Shown here in pieces: positions 12,047 through 22,609 of a stretch of 64,000 nucleotides of DNA (position 1 is its first letter; each line of letters starts with the position of its first letter). Origin of the DNA: Lolium rigidum (lineage: Eukaryota; Streptophyta; Magnoliopsida; Poales; Poaceae). Both the position numbers and the translations under genes were made by a program. The notes under the pieces were generated by a model. The model did not search any database. It worked only from the letters and a program-made list of their open reading frames with translations, and was not told the DNA's origin. The DNA is taken from positions 274,866,330-274,930,329 of the forward strand of contig NC_061510.1 in NCBI RefSeq assembly GCF_022539505.1, read 5' to 3'.

Positions 12047-12059
12047 TTTTCCCGTAGTG

Positions 12060-13293
12060 CCTGGAACCCACTGAGAATGATGGGCTCCTCGGCGCGGCCC
12101 TCCGCGGCGGCCGTGCCGTATACGTCGCCGCCGACGTCTGCGAACTGGTCCAACTCACGGAAGGTACTTGTTATCTTGTCCTCCATCCTAGAAACAAGGT
12201 AGCTAGTGTTCCAGAAGGTGCTAATCCAACAATCGCTGCAACTTTAATTTGGGCAGCAATACGAACCAACTGAATGATGATTTCACTGCAAAATCTGATA
12301 TCTGAGGACCTTAGTCCTTTATCGAAAAATCTGAGGACCTTAGTTTTTGATATTATCCTCTCTACTGTACATTAGCATGTAGATATATATAGAAAGTGGC
12401 TCGATACTGTTAGGATACCAAGATCCACTGCAGATAAGCCCGTAGCAGCTAGCTTAGCTGCAGAGGCCGGGGCTTCATTCCCATTTCGAAAAAAAAGAAA
12501 GCTAGCTTAGCAAGTCGTATACTGTCGTCTAGATCCAGTACGCGGCCTCCCACCCTCTTCGATGGCTTCTTCCTCTATAATTAGCTAGTCTTATGCACTG
12601 CAGCTTTGGAAGGGGTACATACTGTTTTCCACACTGCTGCGGCGGATCAGAGCAACAACAACTTCCAGCTTCATTACAAGGTCAACGTCGAGGGTAAGTA
12701 CTGTTAAATTTTTGCCATGCTTTTCAGAGGTCTGCCAGCATACTCACAACATCTTGTATTTCTTGAGCACAGGGACAAAGAATGTCATCGAGGCTTGTAA
12801 CATATGCAAGGTTAAATCGCTGATATACACTAGTACAAGCGCAGTTGTATTCGATGGAGTTCATGGCCTCTTTGGTGTAGATGAATCGACACCATATCCC
12901 GATAAGGTTGACACACATATTTCATCAGTTTTTATTATTAGCATCGAACGTATCAAGTTTGAAGACAAACGGGGCTGAGACAAACTTGGCTTGTATATAG
13001 TTCAATACTGCCAGATTTACCTTACAGCCCGCCATAGGTATAAGTAAGATTTAGTTAATTCGTTATAGCGCTAACCACGTGGTTTTCTTATTTGTCAGTT
13101 TCACGATGCATACACAGAAACAAAGGCACAAGCAGAAAAGCTAGTGATGAGCGCCAATGACAAAAATGAGCTGCTCACTTGTTGTATACGTCCTGGAAGC
13201 ATTTTTGGTCCTGGTGACAAGATGGTGCAAACATTGCTTGCTTACGGAGGAATGATGGTAAGTACGTGTAAGTGTATATTTCACATATTCCAC

Positions 13294-13354
<61 letters not shown>

Positions 13355-14679
13355 CACTGAAAACATAGCTTAGTAAATATGATTTATCTTAGTAAATGCT
13401 CGCTCCCTGCTTTATTTGTGACATATATAATTAATGTTATGCAAAATGAGTGCCACAAACCTTAGTGTTATTTCCGGATCAATCTAGACTATATATGTAC
13501 TATTGAGTAACTAATACAGATACAAGCAAGTTAAACATAAAATAATTTTGATGTGCTTAGATTTGAAGATGAACTAGCTAGTGTTTGCTGTTGCAGATTA
13601 TTATGGGTGATGGCAAGAATTGTGATGATTTTGTATATGTTGAGAATGTGGTGCATGGTCACCTATGTGCAGAGAAAACTCTTTCTACCAAAGAGGGTGC
13701 AAAGAGAAGTGGAGGCAAAGTATGTATTTATTGTGACTTGCAAAATAATGATTCATGTTATTCTCTCTTGACATGTTTAATTGTTTGATAGGCCTACTTT
13801 ATAACTAATATGGAGCCAGTGAATATGTGGGACTTTTTATATACGATTTTGGAAGATCTTGGATACAAAAGGTGACATTTATCTGTTCTCCCGTATAACT
13901 GAGTGTGTCAAATTACCAGTTCACATGTTTATCTTTCTTATACACAAATACATAATTAAGCTACTTTAATAGGCATGGACGTATACTACCTGAAGCCCTT
14001 CAAAATATTACCGCATAATGTTGGAGCAATATAAAGTTATTATAAATTGTGAATGTGGTACATATGTAGAAGGTATTGTTGTGTCACGTGCGATATGTAT
14101 TCATCACAATTGTCTAGAAATAGGCAAATGATGTGTTGTGTTTTTCTTAAACATGGTACATTTCATATTTAGGATTATTTAATAACATCTTTTCATTGTT
14201 ATGTATGTTTATTGTGTAGAAGAATTGGAATATTGGCATTAGGAAGTGTAACATTAATAAGAATTTTATCTCTTATAACTAAGGTAATATTGAAACTTAT
14301 TGTTACTAACTTCTGATATTTGTTCACAGCCGATTTAGGTTAAGAATACCTCTGTATCTTCTCGTGCCGATAACATGTCTGGTAGACTGGAGCTACAATA
14401 ACTTATTCAGTCGCTATGGAATGCGTAAACCTGGAGTGCTAACATCCACAATCATTAAGTATGCCACATTGAATAGAACATTCAACTGCAGCAACGCTGA
14501 TGAACAACTTGGTTACAAACCAATAGTGTCACTCAAGGTTGATACTTCTCCTCATATTGTTCTAACTTTCAAAGTTACTATTTCAATTTTTGTATTATTT
14601 TTCTAACCCCTTTTACGATCTCTTTTTTCAGGAGGGAGTAAAGATGACTACTGAATTCCATAGGCAGTTCAAAGCATGA
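12060..14679 (+). CDS. 3BETAHSD/D: 3beta-HSD/C-4 decarboxylase-like gene, remainder of exon 1 to stop (exons 1b-8)
   Basis: Exons read from family similarity and GT-AG borders: 12063-12163, 12604-12693, 12773-12906, 13099-13257, 13597-13719, 13792-13871, 14330-14537 and 14632-14679 (TGA at 14677). Phases add up with no frameshift or premature stop, giving about 350 visible residues. Recognisable segments are FHTAAADQSNNNFQLHY (exon 2), SLIYTSTSAVVFDGVHG (exon 3), the catalytic YxxxK as YTETK with the following AQAEKL and CCIRPGSIFGPGD (exon 4), DDFVYVENVVHGH (exon 5) and FNCSNADEQLGYKP (exon 7). The product would be an NAD-dependent sterol C-4 decarboxylase. The short last exon ends in QFKA, so the C-terminal reticulon-like domain of some plant paralogues is absent. 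The only large lesion is the CACTA element in exon 1, so the locus is probably silent or truncated unless an internal promoter or splicing rescues it. Confidence 0.85.
12164..12603 (+). other. Intron 1 of the sterol gene
   Basis: GT at 12164 and AG at 12602-12603 frame a 440-bp intron in phase 1. It contains a tiny LINE tail insertion at 12459-12499 and otherwise shows no feature. Confidence 0.8.
12447..12511 (+). mobile_element. 41-bp LINE 3'-tail insertion with 12-bp target duplication
   Basis: AGCTAGCTTAGC at 12447-12458 and again at 12500-12511 flanks a 41-bp insert (12459-12499). The insert reads GAGGCCGGGGCTT, then ATTTCG plus an A-rich tail. The same 3'-terminal pattern ends the full LINE at 15074 (GAGGCTGGGGCTTATGCC, then TTCG and A8). 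It is a severely 5'-truncated L1-like insertion in intron 1. Confidence 0.8.
13294..13353. repeat. (ATA)20 microsatellite in intron 4 of the sterol gene
   Basis: Sixty bases of uninterrupted ATA trinucleotides lie 36 bp after the intron 4 donor. Both strands read as poly-Ile or poly-Leu, which explains small spurious ORFs. It is likely length-polymorphic. Confidence 0.95.
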
Positions 14680-14925
14680 GATATGTAGATATATCTCGAA
14701 ACAACAAAGGCACAATATTCCACCAACATCAATATTTAATTATATAAATTGTTGGAAATATTCCCTAAGGCAATCACATGATGATATTTCCCAACTTATT
14801 TATCAGTTATTTGAATTTTTCCTTGAACACCATTAATGATATGTATCATCAAGTACCTGACTTGATAGTGAAACTATGTATTGCATAATGTTTCTTCTAA
14901 TGACACCAAGTCGACAAGGTTATAA
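14680..14925. other. 3' flank of the sterol gene
   Basis: AT-rich sequence after the stop codon at 14679, probably 3' UTR and flank. No clear poly(A) signal was singled out. Confidence 0.5.
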
Positions 14926-15073
14926 CACTAGTAGGGGAAAGGCTATAGGGGCACGACTAATAAAAACGGGCTCCAGCCAGGGCACACGACTGCTATTTTT
15001 AGAAGCGGGTTGGATGGTGGCATGCGACTAGTAAGACCGTAGTGGTAGCGTACAGTCTAGTCATGCACATGAC
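14926..15073 (+). mobile_element. CACTA left end (CACTAGTAGGGGAAAGGCTATA), interrupted by a LINE
   Basis: The sequence starts CACTAGTAGGGGAAAGG and continues with CTATAGGGGC, the same opening as the element at 32367. It then shows subterminal motifs such as GCGACTAGTAAG. The flanking triplet on the left is TAA; no right end in the window is followed by TAA, so its partner is not identified. The LINE tail begins directly after it. Confidence 0.7.
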
Positions 15074-15081
15074 TTTTTTTT

Positions 15082-15254
15082 CGAAAAGGAGGCATAAGCC
15101 CCAGCCTCTACATCGATTGATGCATACGGCTTTTTATTGCTTTATTTAAAAGTTGAAGTTTTACAAAAAATTACATCATGGGTCACACAGGGTCGATACA
15201 TGTATCAACCATCTAAAAAAGAGAGAAAACATGAGATGGCTCTGCATCATCATG
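15082..15254 (-). other. LINE 3' UTR
   Basis: Non-coding sequence after ORF2, ending GTAGAGGCTGGGGCTTATGC, then CCTTTTCG and the A tail. The terminal motif is shared with the 41-bp insertion at 12459-12499, so both belong to related LINE families. Confidence 0.75.
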
Positions 15255-18200
15255 TTAATCTATGATCAAAACGCCAGCTGCACTGGCTGTATATATCCCG
15301 AGCAGCCATATCCAGCCGGTTGCACCCAGTAGCCAAATCCTGACGCCTCTCCATTGGTTGTAGGTAAGACCACATACGGATCCAATGGGTAGCCAGCGGT
15401 ATAACCTGCATAAAAGAGTAGTTTTTGCTTTGTTAAAAATATAGTCATTCCTCACGTTCCAGATAGCCCAAAGTAAAGCACAAACACCAACTCGGATTTG
15501 TACTTTATCTTTCTTTACAACTCCCGCTAGCCAATTGCCAAATAAATTTGTAATATTCTTTGGGGGAATTATATTGAAGGCCATGTGCACAATACGCCAC
15601 ACAACTTTTGCTAGCGGGCAACTAATGAATAAATGTTGTATTGATTCATCTTGATTACAAAAACAACATTTCTTACTACCATGCCAATTTCTTTTGGCAA
15701 AATTATCTTTTGTGAGTAGGACTCGACGATGAAGGAACCACATAAAAATCCTAATTTTTAGCGGAACCTTAATTTTCCATAGGTATTTCCGAAGAAATCT
15801 AGTATGGTCATTCATATAATCTAGATATAAAGATTTGACCGTAAAATACCCAGATGTTGTAAGCTTCCAAGTAAATTTATCTGGTTGTGTGGTTAGGTAT
15901 ACATTCATTAGACGCTGCACCAAATGAATCCATCTATCAGCTCTAGTACCAGATAGTGCCTGTCTAAAACCAATGTTTAAAGGCACCTGAGCCATGACAT
16001 TGGCCAAAGAAACTTGTTTTCTTTGGACAATATTATATAAAGATGGATATTGATGTGCCAAAGGTGTACCACCTAACCAAGTATCTTCCCAGAACCTAAT
16101 ACTCTCACCATTCCCAACAGTGAAAGAACCTCGTTCAAAAAAATCGTCCTTAACTTTCATAAGGCCTTTCCAAAAAGGTGAGTCTGAGGATTTTGCCTTT
16201 ACTTGCGACAAAGATTTGGAGTGTAAATATTTATTCTGTAGGAGCTCTTGCCATACTCCTTGCTCAGTTAAGAGTTTAAAGAGCCACTTGCTCAATAAAC
16301 ACTTGTTTTTTATCTCCAAAACCTCCACCCCCAAACCCCCTTGATCTTTGGGTCTGCAAATGATATTCCACCGAGTAAGTCTATACTTCTTCTTGTGGCC
16401 ATCACTTTGCCAGAAAAATCTTGATCTATAAAAATCCAATCTTTTTCGTACCCCTATTGGTATTTCAAATAAAGATAGCATGAACATAGGGAGGCTTGTT
16501 AGCCCTGAATTGATAAGAACCAGGCGATCCCCATACGAGAGTAATTTACCGATCCAACTTGAGAGTTTCCTCTCGAACCGGTCTTCCACCGGCTTCCATT
16601 CACCATTTTTTAGCTTTCTAAAATGAATGGGAATTCCCAAATACCTAACAGGGAAAGAGCCAACTTCGCAACCAAAAAGATTTCTGTAATCCTCTTGTGC
16701 ATCTTTCGCCTTACCAAAACAAAAAACTTCACTTTTGTGAAAATTTATCTTAAGTCCCGAGAGCTGCTCGAAAATGCATAGAATGAGCTTCATATTAAGA
16801 GCTTTCTCCATATTATGCTCCATAAAAATGATTGTATCATCGGCGTATTGTAAAATTGATATTCCCCCGTCAACTAAATGTGGAATCAGCCCATCCACTT
16901 GGCCATCTTCTTTGGCTCTGGCGATTAAGATTGCCAACATATCTGCTATGAGGTTAAATAACATTGGTGATAGAGGATCACCTTGTCTTAAGCCTTTGTG
17001 TGTTTGAAAGTAATGACCTATGTCATCATTTACCTTAGTGCCAACGCTACCCCGACTGACAAACTCGTTCACCCATGTACACCATTTAGGATCAAATCCT
17101 TTCATGCGCAAAACTTGTTGTAAAAATGGCCACTTAACCTTATCGTATGCCTTTTCAAAATCAATCTTAAGTAACACGCCGTCCATTTTCTTCCTATGAA
17201 GTTCATGGATCGTTTCATGCAAAATCAGTACCCCTTCTAAAATATGTCTCCCTGGCATAAAAGCTGTTTGAGTTGGTCTAATAACTAAATGTGCAACCTT
17301 TGTTACACGATTAGTACCAACTTTTGTGAAAATTTTAAAACTTACGTTCAACAAACATATAGGTCTATACTGTTGAATCTGAACAGCATTATCCTTCTTG
17401 GGAAGCAAAATAATGGTGCCATAGTTTAATTGAAAGAGAGGCAAGTCCCCTTGTTGGAATTTCTCAAACAACTTCATAAGGTCATATTTAATAACTTCCC
17501 AGAAAGTTTGATAAAACTCAGCAGGGAAACCATCTGGACCTGGTGCTTTATTTTTCTCCATTTGCATAATGGCATCATGGACCTCCTTCTCAATAAAGTT
17601 GGCAGAGAGGATACTATTTTCCTCATCTGACAATTGTGGGATATCATCAATTGTATTTTCCAATAAGGAAAAATAGTTTCGAGTGGGCGGCCCAAAAAGT
17701 GTCTTGTAAAAGTTTGTGATATAAGCCTTTAAATTTTCCTGTCCAATTATTGTACCTTCATCTTGTTCTAGTTGGAAGATCTTCTTCCTTCGATGTTTTC
17801 CATTTGCTATTAAATGGAAATATTTTGTATTATTCCCTCCTTCCTGAACATGCTTAACCTTTGCACGTTGAGCCCATTTGGTCTCCTCATCTCTACGCAA
17901 TTTGGCAACCTGCTCATGTGCTTTTCTCATTACCTCTCTCTCAGAGGCATCTAGAGGTATAGTTTCAGCTTTAATATCAAGACTATCAATGATATCAAGA
18001 AGGCGTTGCTTTTCCTTTTTATAAACACTACTTTGGTCCCTTGCCCAACCCCTCAAATATTTTCGAAGGTGGCGGATCTTGTTCTGCCAGACCTCCATAG
18101 GAGTATTGCCACGAGAAATGAAAGCCCACTCTTTGGCAACCATGTCATAGAACCCTTCTTTTCGTAACCACGACAGTTCAAAAGAGAAAATAGACTTATT

Positions 18201-18917
18201 ACCCCGATGAGCTTGTTCACCTGAGTCAATAAGTAGGGGAGTGTGATCAGAGCCCGCCCTTGTGAGAGCTCTAACCGAGACCAAAGGAAATTTTTGTTCC
18301 CAAGAAACACTAGCTAGAATTCTGTCTAGCTTTTCATAAGTAGGGTTAACTTTTCTATTGGCCCAAGTAAATTGCCTACCCGACAATGCTAATTCTCTCA
18401 AGTCTAAGCTCTCGATGATAGCATTAAAAATAAAAGGCCATCCCGAATTAAAGTTGTCATTATTTTTCTCTTCCTGTCTACGAATGATGTTAAAATCACC
18501 ACCTACCAACATTGGTAGAGGATTATCGTCACAAAAACGAACTAATTCAGCCAAGAATTCCCCCTTCTGGGCATCCTGAGCTGCACCATAAACAGCCACC
18601 AAGGACCATTCAAAATTATTAGACTTAGAGGAAAGGTGAAACTTGACACACCTATCCCCCGAAATGATGTTCTTAACGTTTAACGACTGTGCATTTATCC
18701 CCACAAGAATGCCCCCCGACCTACCTTGTGGAGGTAAACAATACCAAGCAAAATCCAGACCCCCTGATATATTTTTTAGAAAGGGTGCCAAAAAATTATC
18801 CCTCCCAGTTTCTAGTACCGCAAAGAAATCAAGTTTATGTTCCCGAATTGTTTCATTCACTACCGCGTGCTTGGCTACGTCTTTGAAACCGTCACTATTC
18901 CAAAAGCTACCCTTCAT
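15255..18917 (-). CDS. LINE ORF2: endonuclease / reverse transcriptase / zf-RVT, intact
   Basis: An uninterrupted 1,220-residue polyprotein for target-primed reverse transcription. The N-terminal exonuclease-endonuclease-phosphatase domain (about 1-240) shows LETG, GGDFN (about 139) and SDHTPL (about 226). The RT domain (about 455-735) shows APGPDGFPAEF, KIDFEKAYDKVKW, GLRQGDPLSPMLFN and the catalytic QYADDTIIF (about 692). A C-terminal zf-RVT region (about 1030-1115) shows WKIKVPLKIRIFMWF and the Cys/His set CCFCNQDESIQHLFISC. The start ATG overlaps the ORF1 stop as ATGA, suggesting translational reinitiation. The first residues are MKGSFWNSDGF rather than the commoner NxxSWNCRG, but the Asn is kept. 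No frameshift or stop is seen. Confidence 0.95.
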   Translation of the reverse strand: MKGSFWNSDGFKDVAKHAVVNETIREHKLDFFAVLETGRDNFLAPFLKNISGGLDFAWYCLPPQGRSGGILVGINAQSLNVKNIISGDRCVKFHLSSKSNNFEWSLVAVYGAAQDAQKGEFLAELVRFCDDNPLPMLVGGDFNIIRRQEEKNNDNFNSGWPFIFNAIIESLDLRELALSGRQFTWANRKVNPTYEKLDRILASVSWEQKFPLVSVRALTRAGSDHTPLLIDSGEQAHRGNKSIFSFELSWLRKEGFYDMVAKEWAFISRGNTPMEVWQNKIRHLRKYLRGWARDQSSVYKKEKQRLLDIIDSLDIKAETIPLDASEREVMRKAHEQVAKLRRDEETKWAQRAKVKHVQEGGNNTKYFHLIANGKHRRKKIFQLEQDEGTIIGQENLKAYITNFYKTLFGPPTRNYFSLLENTIDDIPQLSDEENSILSANFIEKEVHDAIMQMEKNKAPGPDGFPAEFYQTFWEVIKYDLMKLFEKFQQGDLPLFQLNYGTIILLPKKDNAVQIQQYRPICLLNVSFKIFTKVGTNRVTKVAHLVIRPTQTAFMPGRHILEGVLILHETIHELHRKKMDGVLLKIDFEKAYDKVKWPFLQQVLRMKGFDPKWCTWVNEFVSRGSVGTKVNDDIGHYFQTHKGLRQGDPLSPMLFNLIADMLAILIARAKEDGQVDGLIPHLVDGGISILQYADDTIIFMEHNMEKALNMKLILCIFEQLSGLKINFHKSEVFCFGKAKDAQEDYRNLFGCEVGSFPVRYLGIPIHFRKLKNGEWKPVEDRFERKLSSWIGKLLSYGDRLVLINSGLTSLPMFMLSLFEIPIGVRKRLDFYRSRFFWQSDGHKKKYRLTRWNIICRPKDQGGLGVEVLEIKNKCLLSKWLFKLLTEQGVWQELLQNKYLHSKSLSQVKAKSSDSPFWKGLMKVKDDFFERGSFTVGNGESIRFWEDTWLGGTPLAHQYPSLYNIVQRKQVSLANVMAQVPLNIGFRQALSGTRADRWIHLVQRLMNVYLTTQPDKFTWKLTTSGYFTVKSLYLDYMNDHTRFLRKYLWKIKVPLKIRIFMWFLHRRVLLTKDNFAKRNWHGSKKCCFCNQDESIQHLFISCPLAKVVWRIVHMAFNIIPPKNITNLFGNWLAGVVKKDKVQIRVGVCALLWAIWNVRNDYIFNKAKTTLLCRLYRWLPIGSVCGLTYNQWRGVRIWLLGATGWIWLLGIYTASAAGVLIID

Positions 18918-21900
18918 TTTGAACCCTTTATAGACTTGATTCTAATACTACGCCTCACTACCTTAACCTCTGCATTCTTTTTGTTGCATTCTCTCTTCTT
19001 TTTCTTTTTAACGGGAAGATTCTGGTCCTTATGACCTAGAGAGCCTTGTTGCTCTTCTTCCTCTAAATCGTCGCTGAGATCAGTAGCTTGATCAAGAGCT
19101 AAGCATTGAGAAGACTCCCCACTCTTAACTTTATCTTCGTTTTTCTTAAGCATCATCAAAGTCCGTTGTAAATCTGTATCCTTTACAATCTTAACAGAGG
19201 TTTCTATTTGACAAGGAGAGGCGCCTAAACACACACCTAATTTAGATGCTCTATGAATAACAACCTCATTGGGAATAGAAGTTAAAGAAAATCTGGAAAT
19301 AAAATCAGTACCTGCATCCCGATTTTGGGCAATCTTCTGCGCCCTCTCTAGCTGTGTGGCGTCCGCATTGGGTTGCGCCTTGATCCGCTCGCTCGAGCGA
19401 ATGCCACCCAATGGAACTCCACCAAAAGCGATCACGTCTTCTTGCGAGTATCTCCCGCCTAGAAAAACTCCAGTTCCCAGAGGAGTGTGCGGTGAAGAGG
19501 TGGGGCTGCGACATGCACTCCCTCCTGGAGTACATGGCAAGCTCGCCAAAGCTACATGCATGTCCTTGGCCTTCTGCCGTGGGTTGCATGCGCGGAGCGA
19601 CGCTACAGACTCGGCCGCATCGGAAGTAGTAACAGAAACATTGGCCTCCTGCCATGCCTCACTCTGAGAAGAAAACAAAAAATCATGTTCTAGTGCTACT
19701 GGTTGTTCACGTTCAAGAGCTTGTGAATTACATACCACTGTATCATGATCTGAAACTGGAGTAGCGTCTACCTGCTGGGTGGACTTTGCTGAAGAAAGAT
19801 TATTTTGGCTGGATGGTGTTGAAACATACGTAGGAGACTTTGATGCATGGCCACTCTTTAGTGGTGTAGCTGCAAAACAATCTACTCCAGAAAATTCTGT
19901 CTGAGCTGCACGCACTAAGGCAGCCTCTTCTTCTCTCATTATTTTGATAGAGCTAGACTTCACATCAACTGGCACTTTCGTGGTCGAGGAAAGCTTCTTA
20001 AGAACCTCAGCCGAAGACCACTCGGTTTTGTCAATAGTTTTTCCAGTCGCACCAAAGAGTTGCGACACAGCCTGCTGCGGCCTATCAAAGCAGGTTGGAG
20101 CCGAAAACGCAAGCGGCGAGGGAAGGCCTTCATCCTCCTCAGCCCGATCACCCCAAAGTCTCCTAGGTACGAACACTTTTAGATTTCCTTCCGATGCAGC
20201 AATGCATGTAGGAGTTTCTAAAACAATAGATCCAACAGTCACGACAGTGTTATGTTTTGGTGTTTGTGTCTGATCAAATGTCACTGAAGATTTAGATGGT
20301 GGTTTTTCAGAGTTCTTCATCTCTGTTTTATTACCAAGGTTTGACTCATGTTTCCCTTCTCCTTGGCCTTTATCCTCAGCATCATCGTTTGCCTCTTGCA
20401 TATGAACATCTGGCAGCACTGGAGGATTATAACCTTCAACCTCAAAAGTGACCCCATAACCCTCACCATCATAAGTGTGATCGGTGCACCCCGGGATCTG
20501 ATCAATACTCGTCACTTGGACATACATTCTCACCACTGAGTGCTTTCTCGTGAAATCCATATCAATCTCTAGTGCCTTCCCAATTAAAGATCCCACTGCG
20601 AAAAGAGCTAAATAATCGCAGCGCAATTTATATGGGCATCCACTCACTCTAACCCAAGCCTCTTCTAGCTTGAAGTTGTCCACTGGAGCTGCGGTCCACT
20701 CATCGAAGATCAAGAATAATCCTTTAGGAGCATCGATAGGGACTGATGAAATTTTAACTAACCGAGACAAATCTGCCTTAGTAGGGAATATTGTTTTGTA
20801 AATGTTATCCTCAACTTTTTCGAGGTTCCATTGGTGTTCGCCGGGAACAATCCATCCCAGCTCTTTAATCACCTGTTCAACTGTCAAGCATCCTCCATCC
20901 ACACGAATTCTAGCCACTTTGCCACTGTCATGTTTGAAGCTGAGTTCATCAGACGCTGGTATCTCAAAAATTCTCAGCTCACTACGGCAAAGCCCATATG
21001 TAGTTGCCGTTGGCTTTGGCATAGAAAGTAGCGGACAGTTCTGTTTCAGATGTGTTGCTCTCTCGCAATAAATGCAAAGAACGGCGGTGCAGTCCTATGC
21101 CATATGACCTGTGAGACTGCAACGAAAACAAAGGGTCTTGTCAGCCTTTTTAGAGGACTTGGACCCTGCCTCTGTGACAACATCGGCCGCCATAGGTACT
21201 GTCTGGGAGCTAGTCTGCTGTATATTTGCCGCGCTGGGCAGAACAGCCGATTTACGCAGTGGTGCGTGTGCAGCCACCACCTGTTGGGAATTCTGTTGGA
21301 CTTCGGATGCTGCCGGCGGGGGCCTAGTGTTGTGACCACCAGAGTGTCTAGTATACTGGCCTCTGCCATGGTACCCTCCTGCATAACCTCCATTGTTGCG
21401 GTTATTATTGAACTGAGGTCGATACGGACGTCTATATCTAGTATCACCGTTATTTCCAGCATTCTGCCTGTAACCGGAGCCTCCATCGTAATATCCCTGA
21501 TCAAAGGCACCAAAATCTCCACTGAACCCTTGCTCCCCAAACCTATACTGATCATCATTCCACGAGCCACTACCATTCTGATTAGAACCGGAACCATGTT
21601 CAAACCTGGAGTTGCTGAAGGACGGCGGCTGGAACCCTTGGTGTCCCCTACCTTGTCCTCCATCAGAGTTCGCACCTGCGAAGCCTTGCCGCGGTGGCGG
21701 CAAAGGCTGCTGGTACCGAGGGTCATGATTCTGTCCTCGCAGGCTCGACGGAGGACCCTGGGCCGCGCCACGAGGCGGCTGCGCATTCCCCCTTAGCTGC
21801 GGCGGTGGGAATCTCTCGCGTCCAGCCATAGTCGATCCGCAGCCGACACCAGGGTCAGGCAGCGAAGATGAGATGGTATTACGTGATTGGACTGTGGTAT

Positions 21901-22567
21901 TGTTTAACCCTAGATGAAAACGCATGGGTCGTAGCCCTTCGCGTTGAAACTGGACGACGTGCATGTCCGCAGAGCCCTCGTGGCTCGTTTGGCGGCCCAA
22001 AGAAAAAAGACGTGGACCCTGGGCCTTCTGCCCGTTTGGCCTACTGAAATGGAACTTTGAATTTCGAGATCTGAATCTCGGAGTAACAGACGCTGCCGGC
22101 GACGATCGCCTGAGACCTCTCTGGTCTCTTGCATCCTCAACATAGTTAAAACGACGACGAACAGCACACTTGTTGTGCAATTGTCGATTCTTTATCCTTT
22201 CAACTCGAACCCATTCATTCGCATCAAAAGTATGAAGCAGAAAAGTCGATGGGGCGAGAACCGGCAGCTTCAGCCCCGCGGGCGACCTGCAAGAGGAAGA
22301 AAGGGCCACACTTACCTCCGGCAACTTTGATGTGAAGAACAAGGCTGCCTCTTTTCGCTGTCTAATCCTTTCCATCCTTTTCTTGGCCCTGTCTGAAATC
22401 TCCGCGGCTGGTTCCGGAGACGACAGCCTCCACCGATCCGTCGACGTCGCTGGCAAAGGCAGTAGCTCATCGTCCTCTTCCGTCGGATTCCTGGACCAGA
22501 ACTTACCGTCGATGCCACGATGGGAGGCGATGGCCGGCTGGCCGGCCGTCTCGTCGCGAGAGCCCAT
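18914..22567 (-). CDS. LINE ORF1 (DUF4283-like and CCHC zinc knuckle), split by one in-frame UAG
   Basis: ATG at 22567 to TGA at 18914 gives 1,218 codons with a single internal UAG at 21095-21097. The N-terminal half (490 residues) is Gly/Asn/Arg-rich around 21300-21700 and ends CFRCSLTGHMA. Directly after the UAG comes DCTAVLCIYCERATHLKQNC. The stop therefore lies between the His and the last Cys of the first zinc knuckle. The second half (ATG at 21022 as a possible restart) holds a DUF4283-like region (VEQVIKELGW, DEWTAAPVDNFKLEEAWVRV, GCPYKLRCDYLALFAVGSLIGK) and a basic C-terminus. ORF1 proteins of plant LINEs coat their own RNA. The UAG either inactivates the copy or needs readthrough or restart. 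Confidence 0.88.
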
Positions 22568-22609
22568 CTGACCCCAGTTTAATGCTGGGATTACTGAATG
22601 TTTGGTACC

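Larger units (their letters stand above)
117..12059. mobile_element. Complete CACTA (En/Spm) DNA transposon inserted in exon 1 of the sterol gene
   Basis: The ends are perfect 13-bp terminal inverted repeats: CACTACGGGAAAA at 117-129 and its reverse complement at 12047-12059. They are flanked by a perfect 3-bp duplication, CCT at 114-116 and 12060-12062, the size expected for CACTA elements. Removing the element plus one CCT rejoins the host Leu codon and keeps the frame. Inside, in order: left subterminal repeats, a satellite-like array, a palindrome, a transposase (TNPD-like) gene, a second (TNPA-like) gene and right subterminal repeats, all genes on the plus strand. Both genes carry frameshifts, so the copy is probably non-autonomous, but its ends look mobilisable in trans. 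Confidence 0.93.
15074..22609 (-). mobile_element. Near-full-length LINE (L1-like) retrotransposon
   Basis: The minus strand carries a short 5' region, a very long ORF1 (22567-18914), ORF2 (18917-15255), a 3' UTR of about 180 bp and a short A-rich tail. The tail appears as T8 on the plus strand at 15074-15081, preceded by TCGAAAAGG. The 5' border is uncertain. If the repeat CATGAC beside the tail (15068-15073) is the target duplication, its partner near 22610 puts the 5' end there. An alternative, GCACATGA near 22714, would give a longer 5' UTR. It has inserted into a CACTA end. Coding capacity is nearly complete, so this is among the younger insertions here. Confidence 0.88.

Noticed and set aside
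11244..12186. ORFs up to 304 codons on both strands at the right CACTA end
   Set aside because: Same cause: subterminal motif repeats and short tandem repeats; composition is repetitive CRA/HGK patterns.
13144..13368. Poly-Ile / poly-Leu ORFs
   Set aside because: Created by the (ATA)20 microsatellite; the real exon 4 occupies the first part only.
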